NCBI GenBank assembly: GCA_020746105.1
Contig: CM036617.1
Location: 142,580,518-142,644,517, forward strand
Length of the DNA: 64,000 bases
Direction of reading: 5' to 3'
Source of the DNA: Trogon surrucura
Lineage: Eukaryota > Chordata > Aves > Trogoniformes > Trogonidae
Part shown: in pieces, positions 35,057 through 48,871 of the stretch
Position numbering within the stretch: the stretch's first letter is position 1
Layout of the letters: each line of letters starts with the position of its first letter
Made by a program: the position numbers and the translations under genes
The notes under the pieces: generated by a model
What the model was told of the DNA's origin: nothing
The model's database searches: none
Seen by the model: the letters and a program-made list of their open reading frames with translations, nothing else

Positions 35057-38000
35057 ATTAAGATTTTGTGGGACAATGCACATTAAGGCAAGAATAGTAA
35101 GCTGTATCAGGGAGCGTTTATCGTGATTTACCATTGATGCAAATTCCCTCCCCTCCCTTTCCACCCCTCTGCCATTTTAGTACAAATAAAGGGGCCCAGG
35201 CTGCCTAGTCAGCCAGGAGGATCGGGACTGCCAAAAGAAAACAAATCCAATGTGGGGAGACTGCCCACAAAGCACGGCTTAGTCAGTATTGCAGAGATGA
35301 GGGGAAAGAAAAATCCAAACAGCCTTCCGAATGCCAGTGATGGAATATGGTTTCCTCGATGATTAAATTCAAGCAAGGACTCATCTCTCCTGGTTTCCTA
35401 CTGGCTATTTTCTCCTGAAGGAAATTGAACGTCTCTGAAAAACCTAAAATTGGGTCTCCGCTTGCCAGCTTTCTAAGCAGAAGCAATGGCTTTCCGCAGG
35501 GTACAGCTAAACTCTGTGGAGGCGATTAACAAGTCAGTCTGCTAGTTTCCACTTTCCCGGATAGCTTTGCAATTGACCCAGTGTTTACCAGTATATTTAA
35601 TCACCAGTGGAGAAGAAAAAAAAAGAAAAATATGGATAGAATGTGAAGGGATGAAATAGATGTATAGCTTTTAAAAAAGGAGATTAAAAATGTCAGGGAA
35701 TCTGGAGAAATCCCTAGGAAATGAAGAAATATCCCCAGCTGTCACCTTTCTTCTCTCACCTTCCTAGGGAGAAGTTATATGGTGCTCAAACAAGGCAAGA
35801 GCTTGCTGCCTTTTAATTATCATAGTTATGTGCTTTATATGGGCACTTCACATAGTGGAAGTGCTGGGCAAATATTAACTTTGACTCATCTGAAGCTTTG
35901 GTTTAAAACAAAGAAATCTGGGAGGTGTGGGGAAGCAAACACTGGGAGAAGAGGCTTCAGTTCCGGCTATTTACCCCATCAGTGAGCCCAATTGCAGAAG
36001 AAAGATACCATCGGCTGTGGAGGTGAATTTGACTGTGCTAATGACACTGCAAAGTCCTATGGGCTGTATTGCCATGTGCTTTTTGCCCCAGAGCAATCTC
36101 CTGCTTTGTATTTGCACTTAGAGACCGTAAGAACCAAAACTGAACAACTGCAGGCAACCTCTGTCCATCTTGCTCTGCAGTACGTGGGTTTTTCCGAACG
36201 TTCCTTTCCTCTTCCAAACTGTCATGTGGGGAGATGGCATGGGCATTGTATCTACCTCGGGGCAACCTCTCTGTAAAATTTGGCAGATTTGGTTTAAAGC
36301 AAATCAGTAGCAAGAAGCGAGCAGCTGTGTCCTGCCATGCCCGACTACGCTGGCTGTGACGGAGAAGTGTGGATGCAGCACGGCTTGGGGAAACGCCGTC
36401 CCATTCCCTGCCAGCAGGGCCTTTCTGGGACTCCAGTTCTCCATCATACTGCTGAACCACACCGAGCAGAGGGGGTTGTGGGAAGCAGGAGGGGCAGGCA
36501 TGTGTGCACAGCCCAGAGGACCTGCCAAACTCTCCATCCCGCAGAGCCTGGGGCAGAGCAGGCAAGGTTAATCCTGACCACAGCATGCACTTCTCCTTTC
36601 TCCCCCTCCAGCAAGAAAAAACCCACCATATTTCCTGTGAGGGGACGATGACTTTGCAGTGCTCTGAGCAACTCTGCCAGTGGCCAAGGGATTTTCTAGG
36701 TGTCCGGGCCGGGAGACTTCCAAAGTGTGTGTTTTTCCACCAAAAATCACTCTCAGTATCTCGTGGGTTCAAATTCAGTTTAAATTGCTCCAGTGAGCAA
36801 CATGCAGATTCATCTGGATTCTGTACTAACCAAACAGGACACCAGCACTGAGGATGAGGCTCCTAAAGGCCATCTGCCTATCTGCAAGCAGTTATCAGAA
36901 AATACACAGCACCACATACAAACACGAATGGATTGAGAAAATGCCTGGTTGCTGGATGAGTCCAGTGGAGCTTTTATCTCTTGGGACAGAAAATTACTGA
37001 TACACTGCCCGTGAAACTCACAGGTGTTTTATTCCTTGGCTGCTTTCCAGTGCTGCACCTGATGGTTGAGGAGGAAAGAGGAAGATGAAGAAGGAAAGGA
37101 GAAGCTGAAGAGCAAAGAAAGGAGAAAAGGAATCTAAATGTTATTTATCCATGAAATCTTAGCAGGGAGACTTGGTGTTACTTCACTGGAACTAGAAATT
37201 CTGCGCTCCCACTTTCAGGGAGGGGGATGGCAAAGACTGAGCAAGCAGAGACCACCCCTGGGTGAGCAAGAGGGTTGCTGTGTCACTGTCTGGCAGCCCC
37301 GCTGGCCCCATAAGGTGCAGGCAGCCTGGGTTTGAAGAGCCAGTCCTTGTCAGCAATCGAGGGTGGCAATGGGGACATGTCTCCTGGGACCCTCAGAGCT
37401 CACAGATATGGACCATCTCTGAGACAGGAACCGTTCGATACTCATTGGAAACAAAGGCAAAGGTAACTTGCTGCCCTGGGTACAGAAATACAGCTTTATT
37501 TAACAAGAAGCACAGACATCCAGTGGACAGAGAGGCTTGCCAAACCAAGGCTCTTTCTTTCTCAGCAATACCTGGCAATTTTCTTTGTCCGGATGCTGTC
37601 CATCCACAAAGGCTGGCCCCCTCCTCTGCTCTCAAGTTTCCCCCCAGGATTCAAAACTTAACACCTCTAAATGTAACTTGGCTTCCTTCCTAGAAGGAGC
37701 GGGCCTATGGGAAAGGGGCTGCACAGTGGCAACACCTTGGTTCAGTATGGAGAGCAAATCTGCAAACCTTTTCAAACCCAAAAGCCAGGATGACGGGCAT
37801 TTGCCATTATACAGGAGGGGGATTGTATGAAGATGGTGGGCAGGCTCAGCTGTTACCCGTTGCAGGGCAGACAATGAAAACTCTGTATTGAGAGTGAATA
37901 AACAGTTTACTGTCACTGAAACCACACTAGTCAGCTTGCACTGCAAAGGTTAACAGATTTTCATTGAGATCTCTGAAACTGTCAGGGGTTTTATTAATTT

Positions 38001-38482
38001 TTTTTTTCTTCTTGCTTTTCATGACTGTAACAAAAAATCCCCTCCTGGTTTTGTAGTACTCAAACTGTAGAGCTTTTAGACTTTTCTCTGCAGCCATACA
38101 GACAAGGAAGGTCCCTTCTTATTTCAAAAGAAAACTGAGATTTTTGCACAACCGCTTCCCTGCAGGAACTTGTGCCCCAACTTCCACCTCAACCTCAACC
38201 CCAGTCCACCAAGTACCTTGAGACTTGCAACTAAGTCTGTTGGCAATATAATTGTGATGCTCAGCAAGCCAGTGTCACTGGAGGAGCTTCCACTCCTGTA
38301 GCTGAAGGATTTGGGCTTCTTCTCTATTTCACATTTGCCCCAATATGGAGGGTATAGTGTTCCTCCTTTGTATGATAGTGTCTTATTTGCACGGTAATCT
38401 CAGCTGTGGAATGGAAATATCTTCTCTGGCCCAAGCTGTGAGCTGTTAAAAATCTGGCAGATCCCATGCTAGAGGTGGCTGC

Positions 38483-38707
38483 ATAGAATGGAATCATAGA
38501 ACCATTTTCGTTAGAAACGACCTTTAAGATCATCAAGTCCAACTTTTATCTAACTCTACCAGGCCCACTTCTAAACCACGTCCCTCATCACCATATCTAG
38601 ACAGATTTAAAAACACATCCATGGATGGCGATTCAACCACTTCCCTGGGCAGCCTGTTCCAGTCTTTGACAAGCATTTCAGTGTAGAAGTTTTTCCTAAT
38701 GCCCTAA
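38483..38707 (-). mobile_element. CR1 LINE 3' fragment, diverged
   Basis: It begins atagaatggaatcatagaacc, followed by acgacctttaagatcatcaagtccaac and gggcagcctgttccagtctttgac. It is clearly more diverged than the 45.8 kb copy. Its edge at about 38707 follows tttttcctaatgccc. Confidence 0.88.
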
Positions 38708-41700
38708 TTTCAGTGGTGGGAAAGGAGATTTTCATACTGTTCTGGCACCATTCTTGTAACTGAACTTCTATAACACTTCTCTTTGAGATCCATGGGAGTT
38801 TTTACCTTCTCTAGGCCTGTGGTGCAGGGCCATCAGTTTGTAAAACACTAAAAGAAAGTGACTGAGAGGAATGCTATAATGAGGTTTGTTTGTCAGAGAT
38901 TTTTCTTCTGTCTTTATGTTTGGTTTCCCTTGAGATAATCAGAGCTGACTTTTGCATCTCACACTTGAGCCTTTTTCAGGACACCGCTCACTTTTACAGT
39001 TACGCCACTGACGTGCATTTTTGATACATTTGCATGTGGAAATGTTTCTTTCGTGATGATTTTCCTGTGCAGTTGATAATGGCTTTGCCTGCTAATTAGG
39101 TGTGCCACTGTGTGCAATTTAAAATCAGATCCTTTTCAAGGCTGAAGTTATCATTCGGCATGGAAACTTCATAAAGCAGCTTCAGCAACTCTTTGTCCCC
39201 GCTCCTGCACCTGTGGGGACTTATTTCAGCTCATCACACTGTGGGCCCACGTAGCTGTCTGTGTGACTACCCAGGAAACTGCTAGAGGAAACTGATGCAA
39301 GTGAAAGAGAATTCAGAAAACAAAAATGCCTATTTTTCATCAGGATCAGTTCCCTGACCTGATTTATCACGCAGTCCCATGAACAGCCGTACTGGCACGG
39401 TGAAGAAGATGGTGCAAGGGTGGGACAAGGTGGCCAAGGCTTCCTCCACTGCTGCCTAGGACAACACAGCCTGAGTTCCTTCTCAGATGTTCTGATTTAT
39501 TTCTGATGATCTGCCTGCAAGGCCTTTTCCAATCACCATCAATGACTTAGCAGAGTATTGGAAGCAAGCATTAACACACCTAGACATGTCCAAGGGCAAT
39601 CCTCAGGATGGTGCCCTGTTCTGGACCCTCAACAGAGTTTGGCAGAACAAATGGAAATGAAGACCCCATGGCAGCCCATTTCCTCCGGCTCTTGTTTGTA
39701 TAAGTTAGATCAATGACATTAAGGACAGTTTGTCCTGTAGTGGTGGCACACAGTAATTTCCTAGCTGTTTTGCGTGCACAACTTTGCAAGATCTCGTGGG
39801 AAAATAATTTCGTTTTATCACGCTTTGCACTCCATCTTGTCCCTCCTCTTACACAGTTCCAGTCAGAAGCTGAGTTTTTGCTGGTATAATAATACTAAAA
39901 AAAATAAACCCAAAGGAAATTAAACCACAAACAACTATATTCAAAAAACAAAGGGTCTGGCTGGTGCCCAAGGAAACAAGGAAATTTAAAGATAAAGCAA
40001 ACTGTCCTTATTTCACCCTGTTGTGCCTGAGGACAGCTGGGGTTTCCAAAGAAGGCAAGTCATGGCATGCCCGGCTCTGCCGGGGAGTGGCCAGCAAAGG
40101 GCCAAGCCCTCCCAGCTGGACTTTCTCCCCAGCTCCCTAATGGGAAAGTCATGTGGCACCGTTGAAACCCAGACGATGAAATCTAAAAGCTCTCCTAGCC
40201 ACGTGTGCGGCTGGGACGGATTAGGGCTAAATGAAGCCCGGACTTGCTGACAGGACATGGAATAGGGAAAGACTCCAAGGGGATGAACTCCCCTTGAACT
40301 CACAGATGGGTGCCCAGCTCCCCAGAACTTCTGCCCAGCCAAGGAGAGGGAGCAGTGACTAGCCAACCTATGCCAGGAGGTGCTGGTCATGGTCTGGGAA
40401 AAGTGGACTGCATGTCTAAAAGCCTGTGTCTTAAAAACATGAGGCTATGGAATAGCTGAGGCTTCAGCTTTGATACCTCATCACATCAGAGGGAGGAAAA
40501 AGCAAAGCGGCAATGCCAGAGTTGTCTGGAGTTTCCCATCCTGCAGCACCACCATGGCTTGCACCAATGGATGACCTCCCATACTCCCAGAGGGCTAATG
40601 GCAGGACAAGCTACCCAAGCCAACAGAGCCACCTCTGCTCCCGCACAGACTGAATTGGCTTCGTGGTGTTCAGAGGGCAGGCAGGGCAGTGGGGGAAGAA
40701 TTAGCAAGGAACAAAAGCCTGAATAAACCAACCCACTTTGCATGATTATTTGTTAAGCAAATACTCCCCTTGATAAGTGTATTTACTGGTTTCATTATGA
40801 CAACGGTTGGCAGCGTGGTCTGTACTTGCAGTTCACATTAATAGCCCCTTTCAACCCTAGAACTTCTTAGAGGAGCAAACTGGTCCTTTTTAATTTTTAT
40901 TCCTTTGTTGTACCGGTTTTACTACTACCACAGGCCTCCACAGAAGATAACTCGTATCATTTCTATTCATAAGTCATTGGTAATTTAGCAAAATCTATTT
41001 TATTTATTCTTGAATACTTTGTGTATCAAAGGATTTCCTCTGTCCTCCTTCTGAGCTTATGTGGCCCTAGTGAACGCCTGCGCTTTCATTCACAGTGAAA
41101 TTAAAAGGCATAGGCGGTGGCCTTGAATGTGAGGATGTGCCAAACCATTGGGAAACAATATACCATACACCCATCCATGACATCTGTATCCCTGAGAATG
41201 CTTCTTGCAGGTGCATGTCCTAGTACAGAGTAAAATGCACACATCTGATTTAGATGTTCACTTTGCTGGCTGAAATCCCATTAAACAAATGAGCTGCAAG
41301 CTTTTTTTCTTTTCTTTTCTCACTGTCACATAAATTTATGCTCTACTAGTTCCCTTGTAGTCACTTGGACCCCATCAATATTTTCTACTATGATGTGAAA
41401 GGCATGCAATAAAGCCATTGAATAACCAATCCTTTCAAACCTGCTATGTCTTAAGGACAGAAATTGTTTCCAAGTGATCAGAGCATTTTGCTGATTTTTC
41501 TTTTTGATACAGTTACACCCTTTTCTACTCCAGGAATGAGAGATGGATTAGGTCTAAGAACTGACTTCATTTATAACCACATTTCTTAAAGACAATTGGG
41601 TGCAAAGGCTACCATCTCCTTGCAGTTTCATTGGCAGAGCCAGATGACCTGAAATCCCAAGCTTTTTGGCAGTTTGCAGGAGAGCTGGGAACCTAGAGGC

Positions 41701-44700
41701 TGGCTCTGAGGGAGCATTCATTGCTTTGAAAAACCAAGCTCCCCCCTAGGTTGCCAGCCAAGAACTACTGGGGAACCTTGACTCCCAAGTGGGGTGGGAA
41801 CATGGGGAGCTGAATTGGGCCTCCCACGTCCTAGCTGACAGCCTTGATTTCAGACCTGTTGATTATTCTAGGGTCTGTCTTTCTTTTTTGACATGCAACA
41901 TTTCAAAAGGTCTCAGCTGCAACTCAACATGAATGAGGGAAATTTGTGGAAGCTTGAAAAAAAATTGGCAGAGCGAAACGGCTCTTTCTCACCCATCTAA
42001 AGCCTTCTGTTTTCTCCTGGATGAGAGGAGTAGTTTTCAGGCTTATCTAAATTTTTCTTAGTGGAAGTGGAGACTCCTGTACAGTGAAGTAATGAGAGTA
42101 GCTTGTTTTCCTCAGTTATCTTTTGTTGAGCCTTGAGAAATTGTACACAGACCTCCCTGCACTGGATACTGTTGAATGAGAGGGACAACTGCTAATATCC
42201 TGTATGGGGATTCCTGTGTTCAGTTCCTCCAGAGAGACTCTGACGCCACTCTTCAAATTTCTACATAAATTCATTGTCAGTTATTTAAAACTACACCTTT
42301 TCTTATTCTGACTTTAATGAATCAATGCACATACAGCTACCAGAAGCATCTGTAGGCCCATTTAAGAGCTTTGTTATTTGAGAAGCTGATGTCCAGACTC
42401 CTGTTGGTTTTTACCAACTGCAAAATAAAAACACCTTTCCCATCAATTCCTAATCTTATGATTCACTGAAAGAGTGTACTGCTGCCCAAGCCATTTGGCA
42501 GTTGGGCTCTACTACATGTTTTTCAGTGGTCACACCAGAATGCAGGAAGCTATTAGAGAGCTAGTTTGAACTGGATACACATGCAGATAGTGCTGCTAAA
42601 AAGTGCTTCCTTCTTGACTGTAATTCTGCCTGGTGCCGCTCTTTGCTAGACAGTTTGCAGTGTGAACTTTCTCAAGGGAAGTTTCCTTCCAAGCTCAGTC
42701 TATGTATGGAAGCTGGCATGAAGTCCTCCCTGCAGATGACTCAGCAGGGAGCGCGCACAACGGTGTGTGTCACATCCGTACCAACAAACTTCAGCCACTT
42801 GCTAGCTAACCCACGTGCCAGCAAGTACCTCAACCCTATTTCCCCAAAAGAGAAGAACTAGCAGGATGGGATAGTCACACCGGTTTTACCCTGACACTAA
42901 TACAACTGTCAGCGAGGCACAAGCCCAGTGTCTAAACTCTCTGCTTTGAGCCAGGCTCTGATTCCCTTCACTTTCAGCAATGACTCACCGGCACATAGTG
43001 CCTGACCAGCTCTGTAACTGGGTGGTGGCTGTCTGCTTGGGATACAATTAGGCAGTCACAGGTGGCACCACCTGCTGCAAAGCTGTCCTGCCTGGGTTTG
43101 CTCTGCTAATGACTCCTAGATATTTAAGAGCCTGCTCAGTTGCTGAAGGGGAAGTGGCCAAGGGGACAAAGGGCTCCTTGTAGTTGTTCTACAGTATCAC
43201 TTGACTTTACCATTGACTGGCATTTGGCATAGCTCGTTGGGCTGGGTGCAAATGGTGTGAGCAGTTGGCTGTGCCTCTCCAGAAAGGTGACAGGAAGAGA
43301 TACAGGTTTATGTTGATCTATAACAGCATGTAGCTTTCTCTTTGCCACAAAATGCATCCTTTAGACAGTGATGAGAACTACTGCACATTCTGTCACAGCC
43401 ACTACAAGTTAACGGATATAGCTGCTGCTTTTCTTTATTCCTGTGTTTTCCTTATTGTGCTTTCTGCTCACTTGGATGGAGTACCTAATTAAACATGTTT
43501 CCGGTAGGACAGCCTAGAACCTCACTAGGGCAAAGATGCTACATGCTAAAACTGCTGCCTAGCTATCTTTGTCTTCAGCCTAAGGATTTAAGTCAGTGGA
43601 GCCATCTATTGATAAAGCCACCAAGTACCACTGTCACTGTCATTGCTTACCACAAGCCCCAAGCCCGTTCTGAGCAAGAGGATTGGCTGTGAAGTCCATC
43701 GCTCCCAGGTAACATCTCCAGAACCTGCAGCTCTGATGTCATTAGCATTTCCTTATGGCATTTATAAAAAATAAATCCCATTTGGAGGCTAATCTAAAGT
43801 TTTAGAGTTTCATTACAAAACTCATCTATATAGTCCACTCTCTGCACCTTCTCTCCATCAATCTTTCAAAGTACACAAGAGATGGGAGCCCTCTATCCAG
43901 ATCCCCACCTTGCCTACCTGGCTGGTCTGTAGCAGAACCTTGGTGGGCGATCAATTGTATTTTCATTCTTATATAGTGTCTTTGTATTTTTAAGATGGGC
44001 TCCACTGCCTCATGCAACTGAATGCTGTATACTTGTTCCATAGGCATGCACTGTACAGTTTGGCTTTAATACCAAATAAAGTAAATAATTATAAAAATCA
44101 AAGTGGATGTGCCGTCCTCTGACCTGTGCAAAAGAGGTCACTACCACAGCTACCTGTCTTCTCGGGTCAGGCCAAACTCTGAGCAATGTCAAGAAAGTCA
44201 GGTATCTGTAGACAAAGCACAAAGTGGAACACAAAATCCGTGCTAGGATATGACTGACCTCATTTCTTGTACTGTGCCAGCCCACAGTGCCAAGATTAAA
44301 CCTTGTAAACCAAGACTAAATGCTCTGTGGCTGGTGGCAAAGGCCCTGCAGTACCCACATGAGAAGATCCATAGGCAAGGCATGGAGTACAAAGCACCTG
44401 AAAGTCTGATCCAGCTCCAAGGAATTGAGAAGCAGGTGTCTCTCACAGGACTGACTGGTGAACTTACCTATATTCATAGCTTTAAGCTTAATCTTCAATT
44501 AAAAGAAAGTTCAAGTGACTTTAACCCTACAGCCACACAACGAGAAGACTTTTGCATGTGTGCGCACACACACTAGTGGGAAACACTGTAGATGTGATTT
44601 TCATATCTAGTCCAATGTAAGCAAGGACTTGAAATTTTTGGAGGGCAATGAATGTTCCTCTACAAATTCCAGAGGGTCCTTAAATGCTGAAGATTAAGAA

Positions 44701-45819
44701 CTCACTGTAACACCAAAGCCTTTGTCAGAATGAGCAATCAGGCACCATTCTCCAGAGTTCATACTTTGGACAGTTTACCTGGGGTCAATTTGATTTTAGG
44801 TAAGCCAACTGAGAACAAATTAATTTCATCAAAATCCCACCTATTGCTTTTAAATTATTATACGTTGTTTGCAATAATGGCTGCAACCGGTGTGTTTCCT
44901 ATAAATCTATTTCTAAACACAAGAGCATTTTGATTTACTAGCATACTTATTTGTGTGAGTCTAGAGATAGCTTCATCGTGTGGGGATATTGTTCAGTTTT
45001 CTTCATTTCCTGAGAACTCATACTGCAACAAATGCTCAAAACCTAAAAATCTGATGACATTAAAATTCCCAGATTCATTTACTTCTCTGAATGTCATGTG
45101 GTGGAAAGACGAGACAGATTTTCTAGCCTCTGGCCTAGTCTTCTCTTTCTGATCTGAAGATGTCGGCATCACTAAAGCATCTTGGCTTGGCATTTGCTTA
45201 TCTCTTGTTCGCAAAGTTACTGTTCTGAATAGCACTTTCTTCTCGTGGTACCAAGTGTCTGGATATTAAGAGGGAAAAATACTAGTTGAAGAGACATTTG
45301 TCTTTTCTGAAGAACAACAAACAGAACTAAATGTTGATCTACAGCCTCCAGCTGTCTAGTAGACTGACTGTCCCAAGCTGCAGAATAGCCATCCTTTCTG
45401 TAGCCAACGCTCCAATATTTCCATACCTCACATGCTGGCTATCAAGGAATCTCGTTCACTTCAATGCTGATCCTTCAGATTATTCAAAATGAAAACAATG
45501 AGAATATTTGTAGTCCTTGACTCAGCTATTCAGTTCCTTCTGCTGGTACGTATAAGTTCTTATGCTTCTCTGTACTGTAGGTTTTTTAGGAGCGCCACTC
45601 AATTAAAATTGACAACTAATGCCAATCAGGGAAGCAAGAGGGGAAGAAAAGTTTTCTGCTATGACACAGCAGATTTAATTGCACAGACAAAATGCATGAC
45701 TTTTTGAGTGCTCATATCCTTAATGCTACATCAACATATTAATGTTCTTTATACATAGAGTTAAAAATAAACCTTCCTTAAAGCCCCAGCCATCCCTCTG
45801 GTATCTTATACTTCAAACC
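38708..45819. other. Unique non-coding sequence
   Basis: Short ORFs on both strands without protein features. No transposon or RNA gene was recognised. Confidence 0.55.
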
Positions 45820-46737
45820 ACAGTATCACAGTATCACAGTATGCTAGGGATTGAAAGGGACCTCAAAATATCATCTAGTCCAATCCCCCTGCCAGAGCAG
45901 GAACACCTAGACGATGTTACACAGGAAGGCGTCCAGGCGGGTTTTGAATGTCTCCAGAGAAGGAGACTCCACAACCTCTCTGGGCAGCCTGTTTCAGTGT
46001 TCTGTCACCCTCACTGAGAAGAATTTTCTTCTCAAATTTAAGTGGAACCTCGTGTTCCAGCTTGATTCCATTACCCCTTGTCCTATCATTGTTTGTCACT
46101 GAGAAGAGCCTGGCTCCATCCTCGTGACACTCCCCCTTTATATAAACACTAGTAAGGTCACCCCTTGGTCTCCTCTTCTCCAAACTAAAGAGACCCAGCT
46201 CCCTCAGTCTTTTCTCATAAGGGAGATGCTCCACTCCCTTAATCATCCTAGTTGCTCTGCGCTGAACTCTCTCCAGCAGTTCTCTGTCCTTCTTGAACTG
46301 AGGGGCCCAGAACTGGACACAATATTCCAGATGAGGTCTCACCAGGGCAGAGTAGAGGGGAAGGAGGACCCCTCTCGATCTACTAACCGCCCCCCTTCTA
46401 ATACACCCCAGGATGCCATTGGCCTTCCTGGCCACGAGGGCACATTGCTGGCTCATGGTCATCCTGCTGTCCACCAGGACCCCCGGGTCCCTTTCCCCTA
46501 CACTGCTCTCTAACAGGTCGTTCCCCAACCTATACTGGAAGCTGGGGTTGTTCCTGCTCAGATGTAGGCCTCTACACTTTCCCTTGTTGTATTTCATCAA
46601 GTTATTCCCTGCCCAACTCTCCAGCCTGTCCAGGTCTCCCTGGATGGCAGCAGAGCCTTCTGGCGTGTCAGCCACTCCTCCCAGTTTAGTGTCATCAGCA
46701 AACTCACTGATAGTACACTCAATTCCCTCTGCCACAA
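45820..46737 (-). mobile_element. CR1 LINE, 3' half, well preserved
   Basis: The 3' end carries tail units of the form ATACTGTG (plus strand cagtatcacagtatcacag), a variant of the usual ATTCTATG. The copy is about 918 bp and covers the C-terminal half of ORF2, including the reverse-transcriptase FADD box. The long open frame suggests a fairly young insertion. It is truncated at the 5' edge near ttccctctgccacaag. Confidence 0.93.
45917..46735 (-). pseudogene. CR1 ORF2 fragment (reverse transcriptase, C-terminal part)
   Basis: A 272-codon open frame lies inside the CR1 at 45820-46737. CR1 ORF2 encodes an endonuclease/reverse transcriptase that copies the element's own RNA at the target site; only the region from the catalytic FADD box onward is present. 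FADDTKLGG sits near residues 12-20. The thumb-like region follows ([36 protein letters not shown]). Near the C-terminus the frame departs from the family: [10 protein letters not shown] is read where other copies give HWNRLPREV, so a small indel shifts the frame. The start methionine is incidental. With no endonuclease and most of the reverse transcriptase missing, it cannot be functional. Confidence 0.85.
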
Positions 46738-47894
46738 GAAGTTAGGAGAGGGAAAAACTGAGTTCTGCAGCTTAATACAGTTATGTTGCATACCTGATGT
46801 CAATCAGATTAAAAAAAGGATTGGGTGTTTTTTTTGTTTTGTTCTTTATTTATGAACCTGGAACTTTCCTGAAATCCAGTGTCAATTTCTTTTCTTCTGA
46901 AGGACCTCATTAGGGTTACCTCTTTAATCATAAATGGCTGCACAGGAGCTCCTGGTTGTGCAAGCACCCAGTGGTTAAGGCACCCACTGTGAAGGGGTCA
47001 GTTTTCTCCTTTGCCAGAGGGATGGAAACTCGCATCTCTACTGGCAGCTGCTCTCACAGCTAGGAAAAAAATCGTGCCCCCCACTGACTCCAGCTAAATA
47101 CATCTTTCATTGCTGGAAGTCATGTGGAGTGGCCTAAGCAGAAAGGCCGAGAATGACCTTACCCTTTAAGGATAGCCCAGTAAGTGTGACACTTGGAGGG
47201 CAGAAATATAAGCCCGACCCTGCACAGGAGCTGAAGTCAGATCCCCAGTATCCAGAGGAATACAGTCGTTGTTAAAGCAGGAGTCATGCCACCACTGTCA
47301 CCCTCTGGGCTCTGAAGGAAAGCCACAACGGCCACAACATTTCATACAGACCATCATTCAACGGGCTTGCTCAGAGGTTGCTGAATGAATAGAGTCGTTT
47401 GTGTGAAATATGTAGAAAAATGCCACATCTGTGGTCATGATAGAGCTTAACTATGAGGCCGGCACTGAGCAGCACTGCCCTGTCACGATGGAGGCACTGC
47501 TGGGCACTCCCCGGATCATAGATATAAGTCCATTTGAACACCTCTGTGTATAAAGCTGTGGATGCTGGGTTTAAGCTTTGAGTGGGAGGTAATAAAGTCT
47601 TACTTTGGGTGCCTAAAGCCTTTTATAGTTCTAGATATGCCTACCAAAAATCCCACATTTAAACCCACAGAAACACGTTTCTTAGTGACAAAGTCTGGCT
47701 TCTCGTGCTACACTGACCAAGGCCAAACTGTTCTGTACCAAGGAAGGAGTCTGAGAGAAAGACTGACTACTGGAACCACACCCTGCCTACCCTGGGGCTG
47801 GCCTGTCAAGCAGACAGGACACATGACACAGAAGATTCCCAGTCCTCTCTTCACCTGGTTGTACACGGTGAGTCAAGGGACAGGGGGCAATGGC
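46738..47894. other. Unique spacer between two oppositely oriented CR1 copies
   Basis: About 1.16 kb with no recognised feature. The 47562-47948 ORF runs into the CR1 and has no independent support. Confidence 0.55.
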
Positions 47895-48871
47895 AACAAA
47901 AAACTGCCAGGATGGCTAGGCCCAAAGAGTGGCAGTGAATGGAGTTAAATCCAGTTGGTGGTCGGTCGTGTTGGGGCCACTCCTGTTCAATACCTTTATC
48001 AATGATCTGGATGAGGGGATTGAGTGGACCCTCAGTACGTTTGCAGATGACATGAAGCTGGGTAGGAGTGTTGGATCTGCTGGAGGGTAGGTAGGCTCTA
48101 CAGAGGGATCTGGACAGACTGGATCAGTGGGCTGAGGCCACTTGTATGAGGTTCCACAAGGTCAAGTGCTGGGTCCTACACTTGGGTCACAACAACTCCA
48201 GGCAACAATGCTACAGGCTTGGGGAAGAGTGGCTGGAAAGCTGCCAGATGGAAAAGGACATGGGGGTGTTTGTTGACAGCCAGCTGAATGTGAGCCAGCA
48301 GTGTTTCCACATGGCCAAGAAGGCCAACGGCATCCTGGCCTGTATCAGAAATGGTGTGGCCAGCAGGAGCAGGGAAGTGGCAGCACCTTGAATCCTGCAT
48401 TCAGCATCCTGCTGGAGTGTGTCCAGAGAAGAGCAACGAAGCTGGTGAAGAGTCTCAAGAACAGGTCCTGTGAGGAGTGGCAGATGGAACTGCGGTTGTT
48501 TAGGCTGGTGAAAAGGAGGATGAAGGGAGACCTTATTGCTCTCTACAACTGCCTGAAAGGAGATTGTAGTGAGGTGGAGGTCAGTCTCTTCTCCCAAGTA
48601 ACAAGTGATAGAATGAGAGGAAATGGCCTCAAGTTGTGCCAGGGGAGGTTTAGATTGTATATTAGGAAAACTTTCTTCGCTGAAAGAGTTGTCAGACACT
48701 GGAACAGGCTGCCCAGGGAAGTGGTTGAGTCATCATCCTTGGAAGTATTTTAAAGATGTGTAGATGCCATGCTTAGGGACATGGTTTAGTGGTAGAATTG
48801 ACAGTGTTAAGTTTATGGTTGGACTTAATCTTAAAGGTATTTTCCAACCTAAATGATTCCATGATTCTGTG
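47895..48871 (+). mobile_element. CR1 LINE, 3' half
   Basis: Sense CR1 runs from about caaaaaactgccaggatggc through gttaaatccagttggtggtcgg and the reverse-transcriptase FADD box (tttgcagatgacatgaag at about 48040-48057) to the 3' UTR and tail (aatgattccatgattctgtga). Two ORFs, 48146-48391 and 48301-48753, are the ORF2 C-terminus in different frames. They are broken by a short internal deletion near 48385-48400, between the [13 protein letters not shown] and [14 protein letters not shown] blocks. It belongs to a different CR1 subfamily from the 45.8 kb copy and lies only about 1.2 kb away in opposite orientation. Confidence 0.92.

Larger units (their letters stand above)
31933..38482. other. 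Unique sequence: perfect hairpin, homopolymer cluster, GC-richer patch
   Basis: Contains a perfect 10-bp-stem hairpin (32312-32336), an AT-rich conserved-looking stretch (about 32930-33340), homopolymer tracts at 34265-35056, and a GC-richer patch at 36300-36700 where several frames are open on both strands without protein-like content. Confidence 0.5.

Noticed and set aside
36038-36772. 244-codon minus-strand ORF
   Set aside because: It is the longest non-transposon ORF, but several frames are open on both strands in the same GC-richer patch, the composition is not protein-like and no motif is visible. It is most likely a chance result of few AT-rich stop codons.
37065-37135. Purine-rich stretch that reads as a charged Lys/Glu peptide in one frame
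   Set aside because: Any GA-rich tract translates this way. There is no splice pair and other frames are interrupted.
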